Assembly (NCBI GenBank): GCA_006503475.1
Contig: RSEH01000414.1
Span: forward strand, 1 to 22,240
Reading direction: 5' to 3'
DNA length: 22,240 nt
Origin: Stentor roeselii
Lineage: Eukaryota > Ciliophora > Heterotrichea > Heterotrichida > Stentoridae
The notes beneath the pieces are model-generated. The model saw only the letters and a list, made by a program, of their open reading frames with translations. It was not told the origin of the DNA and ran no database searches. Shown one piece after another: positions 8,122 through 16,428 of this stretch. The translations under genes and the position numbers were made by a program. Positions within the stretch are counted from its first letter, which is position 1; every line of letters starts with the position of its first letter.

Positions 8122-8700
8122 TCATTTCTTTCCTCTTGGTAATCTAAAAATGTCCCGAGGGAATCTTTTGTGGTTCTTAAAACCAGCATCAACCAAGTCT
8201 TGAGGCTTGAAAGTGACTTCAAAACTCGAATTTTCATTAGCTTGAAAGTTTAATTTACTCGTAGCTCCTTTTCCCTTAAGTCTTTTATCATAAATTTCGA
8301 CTTGAGCCTTGAGTTCAGAGTTTTCTCGAATCAAGTTTCGGATTCTTGAGTTCAGTTGTTGAATTTCGACATCATTCTCATCTTTTCTTGGCATTTTCGA
8401 TGAAATTTCTCGAGAAACACTTCGAACTCCGAACTTTTCAAGCCCGTCAAGCCACTGCTTTCGAATTATTTTGGATTCGTCTTCAGGTTCTTTTGTTCGA
8501 GATGTTGAGTGACTTTGAACTCTTCCATAGCTAAAATTCAAGACCTTTTTATGAGAACCTGAAAAATTTTCTAGATTCAATCTTGACTTCTTTGTCGGAG
8601 GCTTAATCGGCGATTCTTCAGCATCAGGCTCCCTAAAAACTTTAACAGGCGAGTTGCGATTGCTGAACATATCCAAGAAATCAGGGTCCATTAAATGCAA
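8122..8700 (-). CDS. Basic coiled-coil protein of unknown function
   Basis: A 192-residue protein not matched to a known family. The N terminus (MHLMDPDFLDMF) is acidic and hydrophobic. It is followed by a Ser/Pro/Lys-rich disordered part (about 17-75) containing SPIKPPTKKSRLN, which looks like a nuclear localisation signal next to possible proline-directed phosphorylation sites. A heptad-like stretch at about 112-142 (EIQQLNSRIRNLIRENSELK) predicts a short coiled coil. The C terminus is basic (KRFPRDIFRLPRGKK). The second Met (MDPDF) could be the true start. It is divergently placed 189 bp from the FHA gene, so the two may share a promoter region. A nuclear or cytoskeletal dimer is possible but not shown. 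Confidence 0.6.
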   Translation of the reverse strand: MHLMDPDFLDMFSNRNSPVKVFREPDAEESPIKPPTKKSRLNLENFSGSHKKVLNFSYGRVQSHSTSRTKEPEDESKIIRKQWLDGLEKFGVRSVSREISSKMPRKDENDVEIQQLNSRIRNLIRENSELKAQVEIYDKRLKGKGATSKLNFQANENSSFEVTFKPQDLVDAGFKNHKRFPRDIFRLPRGKK

Positions 8701-8802
8701 ATAAAACTATAAACAAAAATCAGTTAATTCAAAATCCAATTAAAAACCTCACCTAAATTAAAACCCTTCAAATCAATTCTAATCCCTTCCATTTTCAATC
8801 TT

Positions 8803-8811
8803 TATATAAAA
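8803..8811 (+). promoter_or_regulatory. TATA-like sequence upstream of the FHA gene
   Basis: TATATAAAA sits 79 bp before the ATG at 8890 and directly before the snoRNA candidate. It stands out but may be chance in AT-rich DNA. Confidence 0.3.
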
Positions 8812-8875
8812 GGAAATGATGACCAAGCGCTGGGGGCTCTGAATCAAGGTGATTATTCCAGCTTTCTGACTTCTT
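8811..8875 (+). ncRNA. Candidate C/D box snoRNA
   Basis: Within the 189-bp divergent spacer a compact order of C/D boxes is visible: C box ATGATGA (8816-8822), D' box CTGA (8839-8842), C'-like GTGATTA with one mismatch (8849-8855) and D box CTGA (8866-8869). The ends can form a 5-bp terminal stem (8811-8815 with 8871-8875, one G-U pair). The 16-nt segment before D' is strikingly GC-rich (AAGCGCTGGGGGCT), unlike any surrounding spacer, as expected for an rRNA guide. I could not place the guides on rRNA by memory. Alternatively, 8816-8842 is an upstream ORF of eight codons (MMTKRWGL) in the 5' leader of the FHA gene, whose ATG is only 14 bp after the element. Confidence 0.42.
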
Positions 8876-8889
8876 CATATCTAATTTAA

Positions 8890-9735
8890 ATGGACTTCTT
8901 AAAAAGAACCTTTTCTTCCTTCGGCTGTCGATGTTGTTACATCGAAGACACTCCTGAAGAGCCTGGGCAAGTTAATGACTGTCGAAGGACTCAACTCGAC
9001 ATTTCATCTAATTCAATTCCGAAAATTCCTTCCCCACTCATTCAGAACGACCCTTGTCTTGACATCGTCGTGATTGAAAGTGAAAAAATGCAGGTTGGAA
9101 AAGTCTTTCATATTGATTCGACTGGGTTGAAAAATAGTCAAAGACAAGATAATGATTGTCAGGTCTTTGCTGGGTCTTTGTTTTACTCAGGAAATAAAAT
9201 CGTTAATGATATTCTTTTGCCGATTAGTGAAAAAGGTATTGGAAAACAACATTTTTTGATACAGTATAAAAAGATTCCTGGACCTGGGTATTTTTTAAAG
9301 GATTTGGGAGATGGCATGGGGACTTTTATTAGGATTTCGAGGCCTGTACTGTTGAAGAATAATTATATTGTGAGTTTTGGTGATTCTCACCTGATAGTTC
9401 ATCTTGAAAATACTAAAAAAAGCGAGCTTCACATAAAATTCATAGACGGTTCAAAATGCGACGAAAAATTGTAAATTTTATTTAGTAATTTCCTCCCCTC
9501 AGATTCCCCAGTAAGAATAGGAAGAATGACTGACTGCAGCATTCGTTTTGATGATAGTTCTTTATCCCGTTATCATTGTTTTTTCATGTACGACAATGGC
9601 TGGTACGTGCAAGATGGAGATGGAGTAAAAATCAGCACAAACGGTACTTGGCTTTTCGTTGAGGACTTTTTTATGATATTCAACGGGATGATGTTTAAAG
9701 CTGGAGAAACTTTATTTCGTGCTGATATTCATTAA
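8890..9735 (+). CDS. Protein with two FHA domains (two exons joined across a 15-nt intron)
   Basis: The gene is read as 8890-9470 joined to 9486-9735, giving 276 residues. Without splicing the first frame stops at 9474, in the middle of a domain. Removing the 15-nt intron restores an open frame whose residues 203-224 (PVRIGRMTDC, then DDSSLSRYH) form a textbook forkhead-associated phosphothreonine-binding motif: RIGR, a conserved Ser and xxH. A first, degenerate FHA-like domain lies at about 66-178 (NDILLPI, KGIGKQHFLIQY, LKDLGDGMGTFI). It keeps the SxxH-like turn only as GKQH, so it may not bind phosphate. The N terminus has a Cys cluster (GCRCCY, about 13-18) that could be acylated or bind metal. 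FHA proteins read kinase signals; the partner is unknown. It is convergent with VPS52, 101 bp away. Confidence 0.85.
9471..9485 (+). other. 15-nt spliceosomal intron
   Basis: The sequence GTAAATTTTATTTAG has GT and AG ends, and its removal joins two frames in the middle of an FHA-containing protein. It splits codon 194 after its second base. It contains an in-frame TAA, so retention truncates the protein before the second FHA domain. Introns of this length are known from Stentor. Confidence 0.88.
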
Positions 9736-9836
9736 CTGTAAATAATGAAATTATTAAACCCTTGATGATATTATAACTACATGAAAATCAATAAAATCCT
9801 AAAATTATAAACTAAATACCTAAAAAGGCAGATTAT

Positions 9837-11693
9837 TTATCTCTGGATCTCTGACATTAAGCTATGCACAGAAACAACAATTTTAGCTAAAGCGGGGAAG
9901 TTCTTTTTCACCTTATCCACAAACTCATTATACTTCATCAAAAGCACTGTATTGGTTCTCTTTAATATATCCTTCTGCGAGGCTTCACTTAAAAACAAGT
10001 CCCTTTCAATAGTTTCGATGATTTCCAGTCTTCTCTTCCAGTTAGAGTTAAAATCATGAAGCATTGTTTCAATACTTTTCGCGTCATTTTCTTCTAACTT
10101 AAACAAAACAATTTCTCTAAAAATCTCTAAAAGTTGCATTTCGATGAAATTTTCAACAAAATTATCAAAATCATTCTCAAAGTTAACAAATTCTCCAATA
10201 AGAGCAATTTCAGCTTTTTGGAACTCTTCAAGAAGATAGTCGAGGTTGTTGATCATGAAAACAACTCGAGTTTTTTTGTCGTTGATGTGGGAAGATATTC
10301 GGTCTAATAGACCTAAAAAGGACTTTTTGAACTGAGAAAATCGTTGTCGGCACATGTCATCGTTTGGAGATGTTTTGTGAAGGGATAGGACAAAAATTGT
10401 GAATCTTTTTGTTATTACGTGGACTGATACGTCGTGGGTCTTTAGGTACTTCGCGTTTTCTATTTCTTTTAGGTTTATGTCTAAGAGGCTCTGGATTTTA
10501 GGCCAAATTATTATTCTTATCTTCTCGAAAAAAGCGTTCATCATATAAACACCTTTTTTTTCTACTAGAGATTGGAAACTGCTGTTTACTTTCAAAACCA
10601 GTAAAAGTCCTAGAATATCATGAGTATAAACCAACATAGACGAAAGATTTTCCACAATCATCTGAAAAGTCTTCGCAAACAACTCACCAAAGACAGGCTG
10701 AAACTGATCGGCTCTAATAATAAAAAACTCAAGCACAAATAAATAATTAAAAGTGCAAGTATCAGTTAAAACCCTAACAAGACTATGAAAAATCTCCTCA
10801 ATATAAAACTTTTTATTTTCCTTTTTAGCCGAATTCGCAACAATAGGTTCCACATTTTCCAAGTTCAAAACAATACTTTCACGATTTTTCAAATCAAATC
10901 CAGGAATATAATCATTTCTAAGATCCATATGTTCAAAGCAAACAAGGTCATGTTTACTCGAGTCTTCCTTTACCATTTTTTTGACACTATTGACATAAAG
11001 TTTAAAATGGTTCATATAAAGATTTCCTAGAATTTCATTATAATTCATGCAAATCTCAACAAAAGACTCAGGCGAATTTTCCCTTAAATAAACCAACAAA
11101 TTTTTAAATCTGAGCAAAGAAGTCTCTTGCACTGTCTGAATATTTGCCTTAGGTTTATTCAAAGACTGAATAAGTCCTAATATAAAAGCTCTAATCTTTC
11201 CTGCAGCTTTTGTATTTAATCTTCGAATCTCTGGAAAGACTTCTTGCATTGAAAGAGCAGTGACTTCTCCATGATTAGTCATGAATTTACTTTCATTTTT
11301 GAAAAAAACAAGTTTTTCTCGTAGTTCATTGATGTAGTTGATGTATTCTTCGTCGATTTCCTTGTTGCAGATGCTGTCGATTAGAGAAGGACTTAATGTC
11401 AGTTGTTGCACGTAAGAGTTTAGCTTTGAGTCGAGTTCTTTTCGGTTTTTTAAGGAAATACTCATGCTTTGGCTTTGCTCTTGAAGAGTTTTTATCTCGC
11501 TGCTTATGTTTCCTAAGTCTTTTTGGAATTTTGACAGGGTGGACTCGATGTTGTACAGGATTCGACTGGATTTGGATAGTTCTAAGTAAAGTTCTGCGAT
11601 TTCTTCTTGGCAACTTAACACGTCTGATATGCTTTCGGATTCTAACTCGGTTAGTTGAGCTTTGACCTTTTCGGAGTACTCTCTTACGTCCAT
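9837..11693 (-). CDS. VPS52: VPS52 subunit of the GARP/EARP tethering complex
   Basis: This 618-residue protein resembles Vps52/Sac2, which with Vps51, Vps53 and Vps54 tethers endosome-derived vesicles at the trans-Golgi. The N-terminal part (about 5-90) is a coiled coil used for complex assembly. The hallmark NRKELDSKLNSYVQQL, SPSLIDSI and EEYINYINELREKL (83-128) corresponds to the family's NRK...L..FV..L..PP.LI..I motif. The rest is alpha-helical (for example TSLLRFKNLLVYLREN and ILGNLYMNHFKLYV), as in the C-terminal CATCHR-type domain. It is somewhat shorter than animal Vps52 (about 720) but complete at both ends, with ATG at 11693 and TAA at 9837. No intron is needed. Other GARP subunits are not in the window. 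Confidence 0.82.
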   Translation of the reverse strand: MDVREYSEKVKAQLTELESESISDVLSCQEEIAELYLELSKSSRILYNIESTLSKFQKDLGNISSEIKTLQEQSQSMSISLKNRKELDSKLNSYVQQLTLSPSLIDSICNKEIDEEYINYINELREKLVFFKNESKFMTNHGEVTALSMQEVFPEIRRLNTKAAGKIRAFILGLIQSLNKPKANIQTVQETSLLRFKNLLVYLRENSPESFVEICMNYNEILGNLYMNHFKLYVNSVKKMVKEDSSKHDLVCFEHMDLRNDYIPGFDLKNRESIVLNLENVEPIVANSAKKENKKFYIEEIFHSLVRVLTDTCTFNYLFVLEFFIIRADQFQPVFGELFAKTFQMIVENLSSMLVYTHDILGLLLVLKVNSSFQSLVEKKGVYMMNAFFEKIRIIIWPKIQSLLDINLKEIENAKYLKTHDVSVHVITKRFTIFVLSLHKTSPNDDMCRQRFSQFKKSFLGLLDRISSHINDKKTRVVFMINNLDYLLEEFQKAEIALIGEFVNFENDFDNFVENFIEMQLLEIFREIVLFKLEENDAKSIETMLHDFNSNWKRRLEIIETIERDLFLSEASQKDILKRTNTVLLMKYNEFVDKVKKNFPALAKIVVSVHSLMSEIQR

Positions 11694-11999
11694 TTAGTTT
11701 AATTTAGCGGATTTGATGTAATGATTTGAATAGAGATTTTAAAATAGTTTTTTTTGGGTTTTTGGGATTTTTTAGGTATTTTTGAAGTTTTGGGAATTTG
11801 ATTTGGGTTGAGAATTTCGAGTAGTGAAATTTAGTTGTTTTATCATAGTAAGCAGCATACATCTGAAATAATTTCATCAAATTCCCAAAAAAATAATAAA
11901 TTATTGTCTCTTCTCCAACATACAAAGTTCATCAATCCTACCAAATAAAACCCAAAAAAAATCTAAGTCTACCACTCTTCCATTAAAAATCCACACACA
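11694..11999. other. Short intergenic region, about 306 bp
   Basis: Low-complexity DNA: T- and G-rich on plus from 11695 to 11820, then A- and C-rich towards 12000. An open frame on minus (11704-11925) starts only at TTG and encodes a Lys/Asn/Pro-rich low-complexity peptide, so it is not called. It should hold the VPS52 promoter and the 3' end of the RPP38-like gene. Confidence 0.5.
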
Positions 12000-12545
12000 C
12001 TACTTCCCCTTCACATTCTTAACAATTTCCTGAGTCTTAATCCTAACAGGCATCAATCTTTTCTGCACATATCTCGACTTCATCCCATTCAAAAAGTTAC
12101 AAGTTTGTGGTAAAGTATTTTCCAAAGGAAAAGCCAAACAAGCCAAAAACTTGACTCCAGTGATTTCCTCCAATTTCTCCTTAACGACCTCAAAATCAAG
12201 AGCAAGACAAGTAACTCCAAGATTCCTACAAAGTAAATAAAGTCCTTCAAGCAAGATTTCATTTTGATCACTTCGAAACAAAACCACAAAAGAAACCTTT
12301 TTGATATGTTCAATTGACTTGGCAACACCAAAAATCAGATTTTCTCGAAGAAAGACGTCTAAAGAAGCCGAACCTGTTTTCAGGATTTTCGAGTCAAGCT
12401 TCACTCCGAAGATTGCCTGAGAAACTGCCTCGTTTTTCAAGATGTTCACGAATGAAAGCGAGTCTTCTTTGGAGAGCTCTGGCCAGTTTGAAGTGAAGGG
12501 ACTGGAAAGAACATGTTTTAAGACTTTTTGTGATTTTTTTTTCAT
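12000..12545 (-). CDS. RPP38/POP3-like protein (L7Ae-type fold), probable RNase P/MRP subunit
   Basis: A 181-residue basic protein. The N terminus (KVLKHVLSSPFTSNWPELSKEDSL, residues 7-30) resembles the start of the Pop3/Rpp38 family, in which a Lys-rich helix leads into SPF/Y...WP.L..ED. The middle and C-terminal parts (about 80-160), including NLGVTCLALDF and LEEITGVKFLACLAFP, fit the end of an L7Ae/L30e-like kink-turn-binding domain. If correct, it would help bind the RNA of nuclear RNase P or MRP in tRNA and rRNA processing. The start is ATG at 12545, only 22 bp after the stop of the 82-residue gene on the same strand. Sequence similarity is modest; another L7Ae-fold protein is the main alternative. 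Confidence 0.55.
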   Translation of the reverse strand: MKKKSQKVLKHVLSSPFTSNWPELSKEDSLSFVNILKNEAVSQAIFGVKLDSKILKTGSASLDVFLRENLIFGVAKSIEHIKKVSFVVLFRSDQNEILLEGLYLLCRNLGVTCLALDFEVVKEKLEEITGVKFLACLAFPLENTLPQTCNFLNGMKSRYVQKRLMPVRIKTQEIVKNVKGK

Positions 12546-12567
12546 TTATAGATTGGATGATAACTAG

Positions 12568-12816
12568 TTAATTAGAAACAAGGGTGAAAGTCTTTTCGTC
12601 GAGGTTAAACTCGAATTTAGACTTTTTTGAACCTGAGGACCATGTTAAATGGATTTTCATGTTTGTTCTTTCTAGCTCGTTTATGTCCGGTGGTGATGGA
12701 GACGTCAGGTCACCTGGAACGTGGGAGTTGAAAATTTCTACGAATTCTTTGATGGTGTCTATTGGGATGTCAAGAGCTTGTGCCTTGCCACTCAAGAGAT
12801 ACTCAGAACACTCCAT
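12568..12816 (-). CDS. Small protein of unknown function, 82 aa
   Basis: An ATG at 12814-12816 gives 82 residues starting MECSEYLLSGKAQALDI. A longer frame reaching 12927 overlaps the end of the EF-hand gene in another frame and is less likely. The first part (to about 36) looks helical, a Pro-rich linker follows (LTSPSPPDINE), and the end (MKIHLTWSSG, KSKFEFNLD) looks like beta strands. I recognise no family. It lies just 4 bp after the EF-hand gene's stop and 22 bp before the RPP38-like start, all on minus, which leaves no room for a separate promoter and suggests a shared transcript or overlapping UTRs. That it is a real gene is inferred from its tight placement and non-random composition. 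Confidence 0.6.
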   Translation of the reverse strand: MECSEYLLSGKAQALDIPIDTIKEFVEIFNSHVPGDLTSPSPPDINELERTNMKIHLTWSSGSKKSKFEFNLDEKTFTLVSN

Positions 12817-12820
12817 ATTA

Positions 12821-14341
12821 TTATAATTTAAGTCTTTCCAAAACAACCAAAAAATAGACATACGAAATATTAAACTGTTCTCCATCAGGAAACCAAGCCT
12901 TGCTAATACTTTCACGAAATTCCTCAAAATCCTTTCCCCGCATCATCAGAGTCCTGCTATCATCAATAGACCCACATTCCCTTAAAGCCAAATCAACTAA
13001 AAAATTGATCTTTTCATTATCAAGCCAATTCAAACTTTTAACCAAAACAAAATGAAAAGTTTCTAAAGTAAGAGCTCCAGAGTGATTCCAGTCATAAATC
13101 CTGAAATTACACAAAAGTGGTTGAGAAACAGCGAAAACTTGTGAAATTATCTGCTTTTCCCATAAATAATCACGAGGATGTACTTTAAAAGTTTCTTGCA
13201 CTGTTGAAAAGCTTTCAAAAGTCCTTGGCAGGTCATTTTTTAGAGGTTTTTCATTTGGCGGAATGGAAATTTCTTGATTAGGGTCGAACAAGTTAAGAAA
13301 TTCAGGAACGTTGATTTGTCTGAAAGGACTTGAAAAGCTTGGCTGGAGACTAAACCTCAGCGAGTTAAGAAAAAGGCTGACATTTTCATTAGTCAAGGAA
13401 GGGACTAAAACTTTCAAGACTTCCCTCAACCGTATTTCTTCAACATAATCATTTTGAATAAAAGGCTGAAGACATTTTTTTAAATTCATAAGTTTTTCTC
13501 GTATAATTTCAAAGAAAGTTCTTTGAAGGACTTGATCAACAACTGGTCGATCACTTGAAAAATTTTGTTTTTCCACGAAATCAACTCCAACAAAATAAAG
13601 ACTTAAAATTCCAGTGTTAACCTTCAAGTCCTTCATAAGTCCTTTTTCCACAGCCCAGATGCGAAACTCATCAAAATCTTGCTGATGAAAAGAAACTCTG
13701 AACTTTTCCAGCAATTTTCTAAATTCTTCTTGAGTTACCCAATCCTTCACTTTAAGTGCAGCAAGTAAAAATGAGTTTCCATAAAAAATCGCGATTTCCT
13801 TGAGAAGACTGAGAATTTTCGGAAGAGTTTCTTTTGTTTCACTTTCAACTTGAGTGATTTCAAAGGTCTCAACAGGCACTGCATGTTTTTTTGCCCAAGA
13901 GGCCAAAATGAACTTATCATGAGGAAGGACTTCCCAAACTTTTCGAAGGTCTTGAAGAGGGATTGTAAGCCAAGTTTTTCTCATGATTTTCCGAAAGTCG
14001 TCGAAAGTCAGAAGATTTGAAGGGACTTGCATCAAGAATTCGTTTAAAGCGCAGGCAATCTTTTCGTTGATAAAAGAATCGGACGATGTGGAAGGCTTTT
14101 GTGAGGGAGGACGACTTAAGGATAGTTGAAGTTCTTTGTAGTTTATGTTGTTGTTTGAGTCTTTTGGTATCGATGATTTTATCTCTTCTAGTTCGTTTTG
14201 GGTCAAGGTTATTGGAGCTAGTCTTAAGACTTTCTCAAAGTCGCTTAGTGACACGAAACCGAAACCGCGCTTGTCTCGGGAACAGAAAAGATCGTTTAGG
14301 TCGACTTGTTTTAAGTAAATCGCTTCTTGAAGTTTTTTCAT
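12821..14341 (-). CDS. EF-hand protein with several degenerate hands
   Basis: A 506-residue protein built of EF-hand-like helix pairs. Residues 23-34 (DKRGFGFVSLSD) form a loop with Gly at position 6 and Asp at 12. Residues 59-70 form a second, weaker loop (DSNNNINYKE). Residues 417-428 (DWNHSGALTLET) fit positions 1, 3, 5, 6 and 8, but have Thr in place of the final Glu. Repeats such as LLTFDDFRKIM and WVTQEEFRKLL look like the outgoing helices of hands that have lost calcium ligands. The pattern recalls EFCAB6-type axonemal or cytoskeletal proteins, but no specific orthologue is claimed. It is divergent from the DUF726-like gene with an 86-bp spacer. Ciliates use many such proteins in cilia and the contractile cortex; that link is inference. 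Confidence 0.7.
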   Translation of the reverse strand: MKKLQEAIYLKQVDLNDLFCSRDKRGFGFVSLSDFEKVLRLAPITLTQNELEEIKSSIPKDSNNNINYKELQLSLSRPPSQKPSTSSDSFINEKIACALNEFLMQVPSNLLTFDDFRKIMRKTWLTIPLQDLRKVWEVLPHDKFILASWAKKHAVPVETFEITQVESETKETLPKILSLLKEIAIFYGNSFLLAALKVKDWVTQEEFRKLLEKFRVSFHQQDFDEFRIWAVEKGLMKDLKVNTGILSLYFVGVDFVEKQNFSSDRPVVDQVLQRTFFEIIREKLMNLKKCLQPFIQNDYVEEIRLREVLKVLVPSLTNENVSLFLNSLRFSLQPSFSSPFRQINVPEFLNLFDPNQEISIPPNEKPLKNDLPRTFESFSTVQETFKVHPRDYLWEKQIISQVFAVSQPLLCNFRIYDWNHSGALTLETFHFVLVKSLNWLDNEKINFLVDLALRECGSIDDSRTLMMRGKDFEEFRESISKAWFPDGEQFNISYVYFLVVLERLKL

Positions 14342-14427
14342 GTTTAAAGATGTTTATTTTTGATGAAATTTTCAGAATTTTTGATTTTGGGGTTTATGAA
14401 AATTGTGGAATTTTTTAAGGATAATTA

Positions 14428-16395
14428 ATGTTTAGGAAACAGAAAATCATCAAAGTTGAGCAGTTTATATTGGATCAGGTTGAACATATTGAATATCCTC
14501 AAAGTTTTGAATCTTTGCAAGAAATCTGGGATACTCTTCTTGTCTCTGCCTTGTTTGATCAAAATATTTCAAGTCTTACTGACAAGGAAAAAAATCAGAT
14601 TAAAGACTGCACTTTTCCTTTGATATTATTAAATAACTCTAGGGTTATCAAACAGGCAAGTCAAGAATTTGTCTTGTTTTCTGTTAGCAAGTCTTTTAAA
14701 AATTCTTTGGATGTGCCCTCTTTTGATGATTTTTGCCTTTTTTGGCAGGATGAAGTTTTAAGGTTTCAAGAAAGTCTTTCAGGGTTTTTGAAGGGGTTTC
14801 AGACGAAACATGCAAATATTGATAAACTCAACTTTAAGTTTTATCAGATTTTTTTGAAAGAAGTGGAAAAGTTGATTTTGATTGAAGAGGTGGGGTGGCC
14901 GAAAGAATATAAAAATCGATTGGTTGATATTTTTTTTAGATATGAGAATTTGTTGATTGTTGATGAGATTTTGCAGAGGCCTCCTGAGCTACATATGCAA
15001 GAACTTAACCGAATTTTGGTTTGGATGAGTGAAGAAATCCAAGAAGTTAAACAACTGCTGCTGAAAAACTTCCCAGATTGCATTTTTCACAGATATCTGA
15101 CCTGGTTTTTGAAAGGAATAAAAAAAAACTTTAGTGAAAAACTAGAAAAAAGGGAAAAAATCATTGAGGATTCATTCTTTGATCAGTCAAGAGTTTTTAT
15201 TTTTGAGCTGGCCGCTGGTGATAAGAAAGAATTTGACCAGATTTACTGTTCACAAGAATTGAAAAATGTGATTTATTCAATAATTATCTACTTATGCCCT
15301 CAAGACTTGCTAAAAAATGATAGAAATTTACAGAGGCTTATATTTTTGCTTCGAGGAAAAATAAACTCAGCAGTACTCTCAACCGATTTCAATTCTTCAA
15401 TAAACCTAAACAACTGCCTAAAAGATTTCTGGAACCTATCAAACGATCAATCCAGGAACTTCATAATATGCAGTGCTTCATATACCCTGACAGGTCATCC
15501 AAACAGCCTTCACTACCACACTAATCACCGTGAACTTCTCTACAAGTTAATCTCTACAACACTTTTTCCATATTCTCAAAAACCCCCAAGCACTTCTCTT
15601 CTTCTTCATCTAGAGTCTCTTCTAAGCAGTCACTTCAACAGCCTATCATCAAGTCCCCAGCTTTTTCTCTTCAACAGTCAAGAAAGTTCTTCTTTCCTTT
15701 CCTTCTTCTCATCAAAAAAGAGCAAATCATTGAAGTTAATAAACATTCTTCCAAAGGCATCCTTGACAAGTTTAATAATCATTCCAGGAAACAAACTTAC
15801 AAAGAAGGAAAATTTAAAAAAATTAGAACCTTTCAAAACCTTTGCCAACCAAAGCGAGATTTTCCTTTATAAGTGGAATCCACTTCATTATTTTACAGGA
15901 GTGCTTCAAATTGTACCGAATTTGGTGAACACGGGGATGAATATTTATTCAGGAAATCTTTTTTCTGCTTTTAGAAGTGCTTTAAGTACTTTAACGAATT
16001 CTGACCTTACTGCTTTTAAGACTCAGGCCAAAGCTGCTGCAGGTCAGCTGATTAGAGGATTGAAAAAAGAGTTCTTGAATAAACCTGTTTCTATTTTGGC
16101 TGATGGTGAAGGGTGCCAGGTCGCTTTTTATCTTTTGAAAGAAATGAGTCGAGGACGTGAAAAACTTCATCAGATGTTTTTGATTAATAATCAAGTGGAG
16201 AAGAAAAGTTGGAGTGTTTATAGAAGTGCTGTGATTGGAAGGTTTGTTAATTGTTATCAGAAAGGATTTAGTCCTATGAAAATTGCGATGTTTAAAAATC
16301 CTGTCGGGGTAACTCTAATAGAAGGCTGTGAAAACATAGAACTCCAAAAAGGCGAAATAAACTACCACGAAGTTCTAACCTTAACAAATTTCTAA
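14428..16395 (+). CDS. DUF726/TMCO4-like alpha/beta-hydrolase-fold protein lacking the catalytic Ser
   Basis: A 655-residue protein. The C-terminal 210 residues follow the DUF726 (TMCO4) pattern: LIIIPGNKL (449-457), FLYKWNP (479-485), a long helical insert, then PVSILADGEGCQVAFYLL (553-570) where the family has a strand, nucleophile elbow GxSxG and helix. Next come LINN, WSVYRSAVIGRFVNCY (595-610) and IEGCENIEL (631-639). The elbow reads A-D-G-E-G, so Gly560 replaces the Ser, and the Asp usually found after GRFVN.Y is also absent; the fold is probably kept but hydrolysis lost. The N-terminal 400 residues are helical and not recognised. There is a Ser-rich linker at about 386-432. The stop lies 33 bp from the convergent acylated protein gene. 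Confidence 0.65.
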   Translation: MFRKQKIIKVEQFILDQVEHIEYPQSFESLQEIWDTLLVSALFDQNISSLTDKEKNQIKDCTFPLILLNNSRVIKQASQEFVLFSVSKSFKNSLDVPSFDDFCLFWQDEVLRFQESLSGFLKGFQTKHANIDKLNFKFYQIFLKEVEKLILIEEVGWPKEYKNRLVDIFFRYENLLIVDEILQRPPELHMQELNRILVWMSEEIQEVKQLLLKNFPDCIFHRYLTWFLKGIKKNFSEKLEKREKIIEDSFFDQSRVFIFELAAGDKKEFDQIYCSQELKNVIYSIIIYLCPQDLLKNDRNLQRLIFLLRGKINSAVLSTDFNSSINLNNCLKDFWNLSNDQSRNFIICSASYTLTGHPNSLHYHTNHRELLYKLISTTLFPYSQKPPSTSLLLHLESLLSSHFNSLSSSPQLFLFNSQESSSFLSFFSSKKSKSLKLINILPKASLTSLIIIPGNKLTKKENLKKLEPFKTFANQSEIFLYKWNPLHYFTGVLQIVPNLVNTGMNIYSGNLFSAFRSALSTLTNSDLTAFKTQAKAAAGQLIRGLKKEFLNKPVSILADGEGCQVAFYLLKEMSRGREKLHQMFLINNQVEKKSWSVYRSAVIGRFVNCYQKGFSPMKIAMFKNPVGVTLIEGCENIELQKGEINYHEVLTLTNF

Positions 16396-16428
16396 TCCAA
16401 ATATCCATCTTAAAACCCAATTACACCC

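Noticed and set aside
11704-11925. Open frame of 73 codons on minus upstream of VPS52
   Set aside because: The first codon is TTG and the peptide is Lys/Asn/Pro low-complexity produced by A- and C-rich DNA.
12817-12927. N-terminal extension of the 82-residue gene
   Set aside because: It would overlap the end of the EF-hand gene by over 100 bp in another frame; an ATG 4 bp after that gene's stop gives a cleaner model.
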